A DNA stretch of 64,000 nucleotides from Farysia itapuensis (lineage: Eukaryota > Basidiomycota > Ustilaginomycetes > Ustilaginales > Ustilaginaceae). Below, piece by piece: positions 8,288 through 18,752 of this stretch; position 1 is the stretch's first letter; the number at the start of each line of letters is the position of its first letter. The stretch lies in contig JALBYC010000004.1 of assembly GCA_023212645.1 (NCBI GenBank), positions 248,001 through 312,000 of the forward strand. Reading direction: 5' to 3'. Both the position numbers and the translations under genes were made by a program. The notes below the pieces were generated by a model. It was not told the origin of the DNA, made no database searches, and saw only the letters and a program-made list of their open reading frames with translations.

Positions 8288-10900
8288 TTAGTTGTGCGAG
8301 GTCAAGCTCCAAGAGTCGAGCGGCACCGACTTGGGCGTGGCAGAGTCGGCCGACGTAAGGTCGCTCCACTGCGGCTGCCAGACGACCTGGACGGTCTGAG
8401 CAGCAGATTCAGTACCGCCGAGGTCAATCTGCAACGTAGTGACGCCCGTGTTGACCTGGTCCGAGTCCTCGGGTGGTGCGCTGTACGTCGCCGTACCATA
8501 GATTCGGCGGGCAGGAGGACCGGTGGCAGAGAACGTCGCGTTCGATGGGCTCAGGATGACTACCTTCATAGTCTTGGTGCCTCCCAGGTTGGCCTGGTAG
8601 TTGATGGCAGCATTCGGGTCTCGGATACTGCTCTGGGTCAACGTGGCTGTCTTGCCGTCAGCAGAGATGGAAACAGTGCCGTTGGTTTGCACGCGCCACT
8701 TGACGTCATTGATGGAGCTGCTCTGAGCAATCTCGTCCTGCACAAGCACCTGTCGTCGGGCGTTCAGCATTCGAATACCTCGTCGGACAGTGCCAGTGGC
8801 TTGGCTGTAGCAGCTGCTCATGTCCGTGATGAAGGAAGCAGCGTCCGTAGTAGCAGGAGTGAAGCTCAAGCTGTCGCTTTGAGCAACACCGGTAGAGTTG
8901 AAAGTGTTGGTAGGCCTGCAGTTGGTGATCTGGTTTTGCATGTTGATTGTCAACGTGTTCTGGCCATCGGTCGCCTTGCGGAAGTAAGTCCATCGGGCAG
9001 AGTTGTCGGATTCGTTGGAGAAGTATCCAGTCGACAGATAATTGCCACTGCCATACTCGCCAGCCCAGCGTGTGCCAAGAGCATCAATGATGAAATCACC
9101 GGCATCCAGGTCGCCGTGGGTCTGATGTCCAGTGGCGTTGGAAGACTTGACGGCAACAAAGAGGGCGTTGGAATCGGTCCAGGAGCTGCGCATGCTTGCC
9201 CATGATCCAAGATCGTTATCAAAGAATTTGTCAAGGGCAAGGCCGTTCCAGTAAGCACCTTTGGCGGTAGGGTCGTACCAGAACATCGAAAGGGGATCAA
9301 ACGAAGCGTCGGCACGGTCACGCTGGTAAACGGCGGCAGTCGCATCGCCCGAGAGACGCGAGTAGAGCATCAGCTGGTTGGCGGTCGTAGCAAATTTGTT
9401 CGGTCCGTTGTCACCGTAAGCGAAGAGACCACCAGGGCCCGACACGTACATGTGGAAAAGGTTGGTCTGGTACCAGTTGGGGTTCTGCGACTGAAGGCCC
9501 TGGTCGGAGCCGGTAGCGGAAATGAGGGTAGAGAGAGCACGAGCGTGGGCATTGGTTCCAAAGTACCAGTAATTGGCGGTCTCGGACCAGGTGCCGTCAT
9601 CGTATACACCTCGCATGCAGTTGCTCTTCATGTTGGTCAAGGCACTCTGAATGATGCTGTCAGCGATGCCGTCCTCGGTCGAGTTGCCGTCGCCGCGAAT
9701 AGCAAGAGCGCCGGTGAGCAGACCACCGTTGCAAACACAGTTCCAATTTCCGTTGCCGTTTGCAGGTAGAGTCCACCAACCATCAGCGGTGCTGTATTGA
9801 TCCTGACCAGGCACAAGACCGTGGTTGACAATAGCGGATCGGATCATGCTGCGCTCACTGTCTGACCAGTCATTGTACAGCCAGTCGTAGCCCATCGCGA
9901 ATGCCGAGGTCATTTCGGCGACGTCAAGGAAGTGGGAAGGGTTCCAGAATGAACCGTTCTGGCCGAAGAAGGTGGCAGTGTTACCAGCAGCAGTGTTCAG
10001 CTCGAGGTACAGACGGTCCTTGTAACTGGAGTCACCAGAGATCTTGAATGCATATGCGAAAGCCTTGACGCGTTGCTGCACTTCACGACTGACATCGAGG
10101 ATACCGGAGCCAGTGAAACCACCGTCGGTTACATAGGCAACAGGGTCAAGCTTGGCCCACGCAGTGGCGTTGTTGAAAATGGTCTGGTTCCACACGGTCA
10201 GGTAAGCGTCGTTGGCAATCATGTTAGCCATGCAGTCCCACTGGTTCTGGGTTGACATAATACGCGGGTGAGGTCGAAGGTTGGTAAGACTGTTGGTGGC
10301 GGTCCAGGTGTCAGTGCAAGATGTGTTGTGCTGCACACCACTGTATGAGGGAGCCGATGTGTCAACTTGAGAAGATACAAAGGCAGGGTTTCCGTAAGCA
10401 TCGGTACCCTGGTAGAAGAGCATATTGTTTCCACCGTTCTTGGCGGCCTGCTGAGCTGCAGTCAGCGTAGAGCCTTGGACGTTGGGCGTGGAAGAGCCAC
10501 TGCCAACAGTAGAGCTCGAGTTGTTGTTGGAGTTGTTGTTTGCAGCACGCGAGCCAAAAATGCCACCGAGCACGGCACCAGCGATGATGAGGATCAGAAG
10601 GGGAATACCAATCTTGATCCACTTGGAAACACCACGCTTCGGCTTGGCGTACGAGTAGGTGGCAGCTGCATTGGTAGCAGCATTCGGGCCTGCTTGACCG
10701 GCAGTGTTACCACCGTAGTAGCCTTCCTTGTATCCTGAATGCTGGTAGCCAGATCCTTGCTCTGCATAGTCGCTGTAGCCGTTTCCTCCCTGAGCATAAG
10801 GCTGCTGGGTGTTCTGCGTGTACATCTGATGTTGGTACTGCTCGTCGTATTGCGAAGCATTTGAGTGCATGTAGGGATCGTGAGGTCTTTGGTACGACAT
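8288..10900 (-). CDS. Heparinase II/III-like (chondroitin AC/alginate lyase fold) protein, single-pass membrane anchored
   Basis: An 870-residue product with ATG at 10900. Residues 1-90 are a cytosolic Tyr/Gln/Gly-rich tail. A basic patch (KPKRGVSKWIK) precedes one hydrophobic helix at about 97-116, giving a type II membrane topology. The outside part begins with an Asn/Ser linker and then carries a long alpha-toroid region (for example MTSAFAMGYDWLYNDWSDSER). A block HGDLDAGDFIIDALGTRWAGEYG near residues 600-620 matches the heparinase II/III signature of His, Asp, Gly and GxRW. Many NxS/T sites fit an extracellular location. It probably acts on an acidic cell-wall or matrix polysaccharide; this is inferred from the fold. 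Whether it is catalytically active is unknown. Confidence 0.8.
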   Translation of the reverse strand: MSYQRPHDPYMHSNASQYDEQYQHQMYTQNTQQPYAQGGNGYSDYAEQGSGYQHSGYKEGYYGGNTAGQAGPNAATNAAATYSYAKPKRGVSKWIKIGIPLLILIIAGAVLGGIFGSRAANNNSNNNSSSTVGSGSSTPNVQGSTLTAAQQAAKNGGNNMLFYQGTDAYGNPAFVSSQVDTSAPSYSGVQHNTSCTDTWTATNSLTNLRPHPRIMSTQNQWDCMANMIANDAYLTVWNQTIFNNATAWAKLDPVAYVTDGGFTGSGILDVSREVQQRVKAFAYAFKISGDSSYKDRLYLELNTAAGNTATFFGQNGSFWNPSHFLDVAEMTSAFAMGYDWLYNDWSDSERSMIRSAIVNHGLVPGQDQYSTADGWWTLPANGNGNWNCVCNGGLLTGALAIRGDGNSTEDGIADSIIQSALTNMKSNCMRGVYDDGTWSETANYWYFGTNAHARALSTLISATGSDQGLQSQNPNWYQTNLFHMYVSGPGGLFAYGDNGPNKFATTANQLMLYSRLSGDATAAVYQRDRADASFDPLSMFWYDPTAKGAYWNGLALDKFFDNDLGSWASMRSSWTDSNALFVAVKSSNATGHQTHGDLDAGDFIIDALGTRWAGEYGSGNYLSTGYFSNESDNSARWTYFRKATDGQNTLTINMQNQITNCRPTNTFNSTGVAQSDSLSFTPATTDAASFITDMSSCYSQATGTVRRGIRMLNARRQVLVQDEIAQSSSINDVKWRVQTNGTVSISADGKTATLTQSSIRDPNAAINYQANLGGTKTMKVVILSPSNATFSATGPPARRIYGTATYSAPPEDSDQVNTGVTTLQIDLGGTESAAQTVQVVWQPQWSDLTSADSATPKSVPLDSWSLTSHN

Positions 10901-11306
10901 GACGGGCCAAGACAGTCGACGATGTGGGCCTAGATGATGGGTGGAAAGAGGAGAGGGTGGGATGAGGGTGGCGCCGTGTTTGACGTGATGCTGTGCTCGG
11001 CTTGTCGCAGATAAATTCTTGGCCCGCCAAGCTGGCTCCTAAAAATCTGATTACAACCACTGAATTACCGTCTCGGACATGCGAGGCAGCCGAAATGTAG
11101 GCCGAAGGAGCACTGATTAGAAATTCCGAAGGTGGATCTACGCTTTCGCCGGGCGCGTCTCGGCTAACCATGGTCAAAACATTCACCGAAAAACAGTGAT
11201 GCTGACACATTCTTTGTAAGGCAAACCTCAAACCCGGAAACCATAGAACGGGGAACCGTCGTGATTGCATAGCGACTAACAAAAGGGGGGGAAATGATTA
11301 CAGAGT
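10901..11306. other. Intergenic: promoter of the heparinase-like gene and 3' flank of the GATA gene
   Basis: About 400 bases with no supported gene. A run of seven to eight G lies near 11285, just beyond the GATA gene stop. No clear TATA element is seen. Confidence 0.4.
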
Positions 11307-14300
11307 CTAGCGTCGACTAGCCACACGTGCAGAGCCGGAAAGCATCGACGGGTCCACTGAAGCCGGCATCAGCTCATCTTCTGGTATGGGTGAGCGGATG
11401 AAAGGACTTGGACTGGCAGAGCCACGACTCATGTGCGGAGACGTGAAGTCCAGTCCATCTTTGCTCTCTGAAAATGCGTACGGTCCGCCGGATTCGCCAA
11501 AGGGCGGAGAGCCAGTAGTCGCAGCGGTGCCGTTGGTTCCGTTGCCATTAGAGGCGGCAATAAGTGTGTAATTGCCTGCCTCGTCCATTTCAGAGGTCTG
11601 CGGTACGACAAGGGCGTTGCTCCCGTGAGGCGAGCCTTTGCTCTTTTCCTCCTCCTGGAGATCGTTGGCGTCCTTTCTTCGTGACTCGATCTTGTCTTCT
11701 TCCGGCTCAATGATGGCAGATGGCGCAATCTCTGGTACGACGAGACGGCCAGCTTTCCACCGCGCTCCGCAAGCATTGCATAGCTGTGATGGTCCTTTTG
11801 GCCCTCGTCGCCACATGGGAGTCTTGGTCTTTCCGCAGGCTCCGCAACTCTTGAGTGTGCCGTCTGGATTGTGGGTCGCGACATGCCTCTTCCTCTTCGG
11901 GGGCTTGGGCGGCCCTGCTACCTCGCTGCTGATGCTGTTGGAGCCGAGTACGGTGAGTCCGATTCCTTCGAAAGAAAAGCTGGGTTCTCCCTCACGAGCA
12001 CCTGCCTTGCGCTTTACAATTGGCCGACCCTGGATCGCCTGCGAGCGCACGGCGAATTTGTCCATCATGTGGTCTTCGAGACCAGGTGGCAAAAACGTTG
12101 GAGCAATGCGCGGCAGGATAAAGTGACGCTCGGGCATCTGTCCGTAGAGATCAACAAAGGTCTCGACAGTCTCCTTTTGAATCTTGATCTCTTCCATCGG
12201 TAGATCCAGCAGATGGTAGCGAATCTCGGGCACCAGGAACTCGGCCACGTCGGGCTCCAATTCGATCTCTGGCTCGCGCTTTACCGGCTGGCAAGTCATG
12301 GTGCCTGGAACCCGTCCGAATGCTTCCCACAAGCTTTCCGAAACGCCAGACTTGATGCTCCATGTGAGAGGGTAAATTTCGTGCTTTCGGCTCAACAAGT
12401 CGGCCGCTGCGTCATTTGTGGAGACCTTTGGTCGTAATGGCTTCCCGCCCTTCTTCGTGTTTGCATCTTTTTTCTTCGCTGCGCTAGCATCTGCTCCGGA
12501 ATCCAGACTCTGTTGAGCGGGAACCGGACTGGACTCTTTGAGCGAGACAGCTGTAGAAGGAGGTGACATGCTTGCATTTGAGGCAGCTTCTTCAGCGGCC
12601 TTGCGCTTGAGCTCTTCTTCAAGCTCTCGAAGGCCGCTTCCATCAGCAGCATCCGAGCCCAGCGAGGGCGCAAAGAAACTGAGCTTCAGCTCGGGATCCA
12701 GCGTCTCAGGCTCTTCATCGTCAGAGTCGTTGTCAAAAAAGCCGCGCCTCTCTGTCTTGACTTTCGGCACGGTTTCGCGCTCCATGCCTTCGGTGCGCTC
12801 CACCAAACATTTCCACAAGGGCAAAATGAAGCGCATGCTTGGGTTCTCTCGGAATTCCACAATAATGACGGGTGGTTTTGGAGGTCCATCGGTCGGCCAG
12901 CCAGGAGGAGGGTGAGGCAATTTGCCAGATGGATAATTGTTGTTCTGCTGATGCGTCTGTCTCGGATACGGACTCTTATCGCCGCTAGCTTTAGCTTTTG
13001 CTTCGGCTTTGGCCTTCTTCTTGGCATCTCGCTCGTCCTGCTTTGCCTGCTTCTTGTTGGCCTTGACCGTATCATCAGCCTTGTTCTTGCGGGCCTTGTT
13101 GCCATCAGCATTGGGCGACGCGACGGATCCAGAGGCGGAGGAACTTCCTTTGGCTGCAGCTGCCGCTTTTGCTTCGTCACTGCGAAGCTGAGCGGTGATG
13201 GCCTGGATCCACACGCCAAGCGCCTTGAGTTGTGTTGGACTAGCCTTGCCGGACGCTGCGACATGGAGAAGCTCTTGTAGATCTGGATTGAGAGCAGCAG
13301 TTGCGTTGACTCGAGACACAAGTACAGCGTCAATAGCTGGAGGTGCGGGGGCTCCTGCTGGGCGAGACGCACCGGCTACCGTAGTCGTTGACGATGTCGA
13401 TGCGGCGGCATTTGTTGCGCTGGGAGTCTGTCGCTGAGGAACAAAAGCGACAGGCTGTGCTGCCGTTGTCGAAGTGACTGACGTTGAAGGCGATGTGCTC
13501 TGATTGATACTGGGAGGACGTGGTAGCGATGGCGTCACTGTGGGAGGCTTTGGTAAAGCTACGGTGGCTGCAACTGACTTTGTCGGCTGGGGCAAAGAGA
13601 CTGACGCCTTTGAGGTAGCTGGCAGGCTTGTTGTAGAGGCAGACGACGCAATCGAGGAAGCTGGAGTAGAGGTGATCGTCGTCGATCGAGACGCACCCGA
13701 GGGAGCTGCTGGAAGAACCTGGACCGGAACAGCAACCACTGCCGCAGTGGGAGCACTTTTGCTGCTATTTGTGCTTATGCTTGGCGCCGGAGTTGATGAC
13801 GTCGGAGCTGCACCGATGGGTGCAGCTGGAAGAGAGGTCTTGGCGACCGCTGGTTGTCCCGGAGCGGAAGAAGACGAAGTTGGAAGCGAGCGCGGTACAG
13901 AGCTATACGGCTGAACGTTGGCAAATGTTGAAGGTCTCGCTCTTGAAGCTTGATTCAGCGTTGACGGCAACTCGTAGTCGGGTCGCACTTCCCAAAATTT
14001 AGTACGAACAAAGACATGTGGACCGACATGGATGTCGGCACGACCCAGCTGAATGAGGACATGAGGATCTCGTGGATTGAGGCCATGAAGCAAGCTTAAT
14101 GGCAGAACATTGGGGTAGATCATGCCGGATCTTACGCGTTGGCTGAAAGGAGTAAGCAAAGACGAGAGATGAGAAAGCCGAGACTGACGCAGGGACTGGA
14201 GGAGGACCAAGGACTCTTCGATGGTTGCAGGCTCTTTTCTCCGGCGACGAGCCTGTTTGGTAGTTTCATCGTCGTCTGAATCGCTGTCCGAATCTTCTGA

Positions 14301-14906
14301 CAAGACCGAGTAGTCGTCACTGTCCGAGGCAGAGTCAGGAGATGAGGTTTCAGAAGCGCCCATAGACATGGCAACTTGGACGCTGGCATTGTCCAGCATG
14401 GGTAGCTTTGGCCGGATGTCGGTATAGGGCAGCTGAAATGGGAGAACAAGTTCAGGCTGAACTCTACGATTGCCTCCTGCCGCAGGCAACGGAGTGCCAA
14501 GGGCATGTTCGGGAACCGCTCCAATCGTACCACCGGCAGTGCTTGGGCCGGGCTTGTAGATGAACTCATCATTGGCATTTGGCTGATTGATCTTACGTTT
14601 CTGCTTGACCTTGGTCACGCCCGACGCCTTCGACGGCTTAGAAGGTCCACTCGGCGATTCCTGTGCTGCATTGATTTGAGATGATGGTGTTGTTTTGATT
14701 AATGCTGGTGATTGAGGCTTGGGATTGGATGTTGTGGCGGCAGGGATCTGCAGACTGATGGCGCTCTTTGGTGGTGATGCAGCTACGCGAGATGCAGACT
14801 GTGTTGGTCTGGCTGCTACCGGCAGTGGTGCAGACCGGGAAGCCACGGGGGCCGAGACTAGGACCGTGATGCCATCTGAGCTGACGGAATTAGATCCGAT
14901 GCTCAT
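11307..14906 (-). CDS. Long GATA-type zinc-finger protein
   Basis: A 1199-residue product. The frame extends to 14921, but that codon is TTG, so the ATG at 14906 (MSIGSNSVSS) is chosen. One GATA finger, CX2CX18CX2C, sits near residues 1020-1045: CGACGKTKTPMWRR followed by LCNACGARWKAG, with basic residues after it. Two other compact segments stand out from low complexity: residues ~230-310 (LRQSRLSHLSSLLTPF, HVFVRTKFWEVRP) and ~660-720 (GWPTDGPPKPPVIIVEFREN). An acidic patch near 200-215, a Lys/Ala coiled segment near 590-650 and long Ser/Ala/Thr/Pro stretches fill the rest. A nuclear DNA-binding or chromatin role is likely. It is not the two-finger iron regulator Urbs1 of smuts. The target genes are unknown. 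Confidence 0.82.
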   Translation of the reverse strand: MSIGSNSVSSDGITVLVSAPVASRSAPLPVAARPTQSASRVAASPPKSAISLQIPAATTSNPKPQSPALIKTTPSSQINAAQESPSGPSKPSKASGVTKVKQKRKINQPNANDEFIYKPGPSTAGGTIGAVPEHALGTPLPAAGGNRRVQPELVLPFQLPYTDIRPKLPMLDNASVQVAMSMGASETSSPDSASDSDDYSVLSEDSDSDSDDDETTKQARRRRKEPATIEESLVLLQSLRQSRLSHLSSLLTPFSQRVRSGMIYPNVLPLSLLHGLNPRDPHVLIQLGRADIHVGPHVFVRTKFWEVRPDYELPSTLNQASRARPSTFANVQPYSSVPRSLPTSSSSAPGQPAVAKTSLPAAPIGAAPTSSTPAPSISTNSSKSAPTAAVVAVPVQVLPAAPSGASRSTTITSTPASSIASSASTTSLPATSKASVSLPQPTKSVAATVALPKPPTVTPSLPRPPSINQSTSPSTSVTSTTAAQPVAFVPQRQTPSATNAAASTSSTTTVAGASRPAGAPAPPAIDAVLVSRVNATAALNPDLQELLHVAASGKASPTQLKALGVWIQAITAQLRSDEAKAAAAAKGSSSASGSVASPNADGNKARKNKADDTVKANKKQAKQDERDAKKKAKAEAKAKASGDKSPYPRQTHQQNNNYPSGKLPHPPPGWPTDGPPKPPVIIVEFRENPSMRFILPLWKCLVERTEGMERETVPKVKTERRGFFDNDSDDEEPETLDPELKLSFFAPSLGSDAADGSGLRELEEELKRKAAEEAASNASMSPPSTAVSLKESSPVPAQQSLDSGADASAAKKKDANTKKGGKPLRPKVSTNDAAADLLSRKHEIYPLTWSIKSGVSESLWEAFGRVPGTMTCQPVKREPEIELEPDVAEFLVPEIRYHLLDLPMEEIKIQKETVETFVDLYGQMPERHFILPRIAPTFLPPGLEDHMMDKFAVRSQAIQGRPIVKRKAGAREGEPSFSFEGIGLTVLGSNSISSEVAGPPKPPKRKRHVATHNPDGTLKSCGACGKTKTPMWRRGPKGPSQLCNACGARWKAGRLVVPEIAPSAIIEPEEDKIESRRKDANDLQEEEKSKGSPHGSNALVVPQTSEMDEAGNYTLIAASNGNGTNGTAATTGSPPFGESGGPYAFSESKDGLDFTSPHMSRGSASPSPFIRSPIPEDELMPASVDPSMLSGSARVASRR

Positions 14907-15904
14907 GTTCCTGCTGAGCAATATTAGCCCAGCTTACTAGCCCACACTAGAAGCATATACGGGGGAATCAGAGGTCGTAAGGGTGATGTCGTGAAAGGGC
15001 GGCAGAGATGGAGTTGCAGCAGAAGTGGAAGAAGGGACAGAGTGATGTAACAGATACCCGGCTCGAGCGGTCGGACCAAGTGCGGTGCAAGAGCAAATCA
15101 CGAACCTGAATTGGAGCGGCTCTTTCTTCCCTCTCAATCGGCCCAGTCACGTCTCGAAGAAAAAAAACACGAAGAAATCACAATCACGATTTCAATGGCG
15201 GGGCCTGTTCAGCCGAGGCGGGGGGCCTGACCAGCCATCTTCCTCAGTCAGGTTCATGCCAAAGTGGGGAGAAGCATCGGCGGAATAAGCCATGCACGGA
15301 CCTGTTCTAGACCGGGAGTGAGAATGAATGCAAAGGGGAGATTTCCCTTGTCTCCAAGCGGAAAACAGTTCTATGGTGCCAAGTCAGCAAGCAGCTAGGC
15401 GGTGCGAATCCGATGGCCATCGCGTGTACGCACAAATACATCGGATGAATGAATGCGTGAAAATAGGCTGGCGAGCGAAAACGCGCGTTGCCAATTGCGA
15501 TTGTGACTGATTGATTGCTCGGTCAATTTGTTGAGTCGGGGAAACGGCCAACTACCGCCTATACCGCCCACCCTATGTCATGATGCTTTGCACTCACTGC
15601 GGCAATACCCGGACCCCTTTCTCCGCTCCCCCTCATAACCGAGATCATGCTGCATGCATCTCTTTCAATCGCCACCTAGCGCACAAAACAAACGCGGCAA
15701 ACGTGCAGGCATGGCGAACCATCCTAATCTGACAAATTGAAAAGTTCTCGGATGCCCGATCCTGCCATACCGATTTGAGGATAATCTGATAGTCCGAGAT
15801 CCGGTCCGCTGCTTCCTACTTTTTGGTACGCCTCCCCCTTCAACTTTGACGTTGCTCAAGGGTCCTGCGCCAGAATTGGGGATGTTGCAGACAACTGCAG
15901 GCTC
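14907..15904. other. Intergenic: long divergent promoter region between GATA and PPR genes
   Basis: Nearly 1 kb lies between two divergent starts, the longest gene-free stretch in the window. Small open frames (15085-15288, 15328-15510, 15665-16126 on minus) have no recognisable domain and no codon pattern I can defend. It may hold long leaders or upstream regulatory sites of the GATA gene. Confidence 0.5.
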
Positions 15905-18703
15905 ATGAACGTGAACGCAAGGGCTGCCAAGGGCGTATGGAAGCAGCTTGCCGCACGCTTCAAGCCTCCATTGCGCTTTTCCACCCGCTCCTACACGGCT
16001 CCATTTACCACGTACAGTTGTTGGCAGTTTACAGACAACGTTCGTGCACAGGGCAAGGATCTCTCGCACTTTTTCGACAAGCAAGACTTTCCCGAGACCA
16101 ACTACACAGACGTTGATGCGGCACAAGACCCCTTGTACGAGATCGTGTTCCTCTCTAAGAATGCTGTCGCTACGTTTCGTAGCGATGTGGCCTCGAAGAA
16201 CAGCGCACGCATCATCAAAGGTTATGCAGCCTTGTCATTGGCGTTCGAGCGGCACAAATCTTCCTTTGAGGCTGCTACATCTCGACGTTTTAAGCTCAAC
16301 CATGGCTTTCCTTTGCGAAAAAATGACATTCAGACCGCCATCCGTGTCCTCGTTCAGAACGCTAAGGCGAAGCGAGTCATGGACCGCAAGTCTCTCGCCG
16401 CCTCTCAACGGATGTTCAGCGACCTAGTTGACAAGTTTGGCTTCACTCATGGCCCGACTGACATGCACTACCATCTACAAGCCATCTGCTTGCAGGATAC
16501 AAGCCATGGTATCATGCACGACCCGATGCAAGTCTTTCAAGAACTTCGTGCAGCCCAACCTGACTGGGCAACCTCCTCGGTGGAATGGAACATGGTGGCC
16601 AACTTCCTCGGCAAGACTCAGCAGTACGACCGTGCATGTCAGCTTTATCGCGATATGTATCAGCATGGTACCACACCCGAGAATGCGATCCTGGTCACCA
16701 TGGCAACTTTACACTTGCGATTCGACGACATTGATCAAGCTGAAAGCTTTTTGCGTTCCATACAGCAGCAGAATGGCAGCCTCAGCACAGAAGTACTTAC
16801 TGCGGTTGTCGATGGCTATTGTGACCTTCTACAGCACCGATCTCAGCATGATCAACGCGTTGAAACACTTCTGCACCAATATGCGCAACGATTGAAGCCA
16901 GTACTCAATGCTTCAGATTCGTCCTCCACTCATCTGGCCGCTTGTCATACTTTCCTCCGCTATCAGTCTCTCACTTCTGGACCGGCAAGCGCTTTGCAAA
17001 CAGCAAGGCGTCTCGAGACGAATCACGGGCTTGATGCCAGAACAATTACGCATTTGCTCGTCTTGCACTTCGACGAGCTACGCTCTCTTCAGACGAGCGA
17101 CGAGGCCTTGTCTCTACTCGACAAGGTTCTCGAAGTAGACACTTCAAATCAGGTCAAGCCGAGCGACGAAGCATACCAGGTTCTTGTCATGGCTCTGTTA
17201 GGACAAGAACCAGAAGTAAAACGGTCTTGGCGAGTACAGAATAGCGACACAGTCATTCCAGATCTTGATACGGAGCGTGATACTATTCCCACTCCCAATC
17301 AGATCCGAGAGACTCAAATGCTGTACGATCACCTTCGATCTACAGGGACGAGGCTGGGTCCTGCAGCTGTGGTCCCTCTTCTCAATGCGTACTGCGAAGC
17401 ATTCTTACCTTCGCTTCCTGCCGCTATGAGGCTGGTCAAGGATGTGTTGCGGGAAACCCCAACATCCTCGACCTCCGACGCAGCCATGTCGACATTCAGA
17501 GCTAGCATCGTTAGTCCGGTTATCAAAGCCTGTGTCAAGCTGCGCGACCTTCGAACAGCCAACGATTTTATCAGCCGTCTGCGAAAAGCCGAAGTGACAA
17601 TGGAAGCAAAGGAAAAGCTGAACATTGTCAGCCAGCTCATGCCATTAGCAGCAACCTGGCGAGAAGCTTTTGCCATCTATCAGAGTATCTGGCGTCTGCC
17701 CTTGACAGACCAGTCGCGATCCGGATACGACGAAAGTGGGTATGCAGTCCTGCTGGACGTGTTTCGGAAGCTGTCTTGCGTGGATGACGAGTTTGGCGGC
17801 TCTGAATCTCAGAATACCCCAAGCCCAGCTCCGCCCGAGTACATGCTGTGTATTGTCGAAGATATGCGCCGGGCTGGCTACCAGCCTTCCTGCATCGTTT
17901 ACACAACTATCCTGGATTATTACAGCAAGCTGTCAACACCATCATATGACGGTGTACAAGCGACACACGAACTGCTGAAGAGTGACGAAAGGCTTGAGCC
18001 CGATCTACCGCTCATCAACGCTCTGATGAATGCGTACAATCGCGCAAGGGAACCTTCTATTGTTTTTGCGATTTGGGACAGTCTGATGGCCTCCCGACAG
18101 CACATCGACGGAGTCACCCTGTCCATCCTCTTCGACACGTGCGGCAGATATGGTCTATTGGAACGCGCCCGTGCAGCGTTGACGTCAATAAGACGAATGG
18201 AGGCTGATAGGAATGGCGCGAGATCTCGAATCTATCGCCCGTCGGCGATGAACAAAGGTGCCTGGGACTCGTTCCTGGAATGCTTAGCGCGCTGCGGTCG
18301 ACTGGAAGAAGCAATCGAGCTATCTTTTGGCGACATGCGCAGGTCGCTCTTGCGCGAGGGCATCAACTCCAAGGCTTTAGCTGATGTCGACGAGGGAGTC
18401 TCGCTCAACGATTTACTTTACCAGCAGACAAAGGAACCTATTCGAACTCGGACTGGCCAGATGGTCGGTCCGGACGTCAAGACATTCGGTACCTTGCTGA
18501 GATTCGCAGCTCGAGAGCGGGACAAGTCTCGACCACTCGCTCTCAAGTCCTTCTTCCCCACGTCCCGCTTCTCACTCTCTGCCGTTGAACCGTCGAACAG
18601 TGGCTATTCTGTCTGGCACACGCTTCGTCAACGCATCAAGGAAGATTACGGCTGGCTATACCCGAGCATCGAGCATATTGGACATCGCTCCTCAACTCCA
18701 TAG
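15905..18703 (+). CDS. Mitochondrial pentatricopeptide repeat (PPR) protein
   Basis: A 932-residue, intron-free product from the ATG at 15905. The first ~40 residues are rich in Arg, Ala and Ser with no acidic residue (KGVWKQLAARFKPPLRFSTR), a good mitochondrial targeting signal. The body is helical with repeated ~35-residue units typical of PPR proteins, for example SVEWNMVANFLGKTQQYDRA, YTTILDYYSKL and NALMNAYNRAREPSIVFAIW. Such proteins bind organellar RNA and act in its stability, processing or translation. The RNA target cannot be predicted here. The 3' end is convergent with, and only 49 bases from, the thioesterase stop. Confidence 0.82.
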   Translation: MNVNARAAKGVWKQLAARFKPPLRFSTRSYTAPFTTYSCWQFTDNVRAQGKDLSHFFDKQDFPETNYTDVDAAQDPLYEIVFLSKNAVATFRSDVASKNSARIIKGYAALSLAFERHKSSFEAATSRRFKLNHGFPLRKNDIQTAIRVLVQNAKAKRVMDRKSLAASQRMFSDLVDKFGFTHGPTDMHYHLQAICLQDTSHGIMHDPMQVFQELRAAQPDWATSSVEWNMVANFLGKTQQYDRACQLYRDMYQHGTTPENAILVTMATLHLRFDDIDQAESFLRSIQQQNGSLSTEVLTAVVDGYCDLLQHRSQHDQRVETLLHQYAQRLKPVLNASDSSSTHLAACHTFLRYQSLTSGPASALQTARRLETNHGLDARTITHLLVLHFDELRSLQTSDEALSLLDKVLEVDTSNQVKPSDEAYQVLVMALLGQEPEVKRSWRVQNSDTVIPDLDTERDTIPTPNQIRETQMLYDHLRSTGTRLGPAAVVPLLNAYCEAFLPSLPAAMRLVKDVLRETPTSSTSDAAMSTFRASIVSPVIKACVKLRDLRTANDFISRLRKAEVTMEAKEKLNIVSQLMPLAATWREAFAIYQSIWRLPLTDQSRSGYDESGYAVLLDVFRKLSCVDDEFGGSESQNTPSPAPPEYMLCIVEDMRRAGYQPSCIVYTTILDYYSKLSTPSYDGVQATHELLKSDERLEPDLPLINALMNAYNRAREPSIVFAIWDSLMASRQHIDGVTLSILFDTCGRYGLLERARAALTSIRRMEADRNGARSRIYRPSAMNKGAWDSFLECLARCGRLEEAIELSFGDMRRSLLREGINSKALADVDEGVSLNDLLYQQTKEPIRTRTGQMVGPDVKTFGTLLRFAARERDKSRPLALKSFFPTSRFSLSAVEPSNSGYSVWHTLRQRIKEDYGWLYPSIEHIGHRSSTP

Positions 18704-18752
18704 TAGCACACACCCGTCCAGATCCATGCCCCGGTGGAATTCACGTTTGCTC

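Noticed and set aside
8117..9205. A 362-codon open frame on the + strand
   Set aside because: Antisense to the heparinase-like gene, with a composition typical of a mirrored frame.
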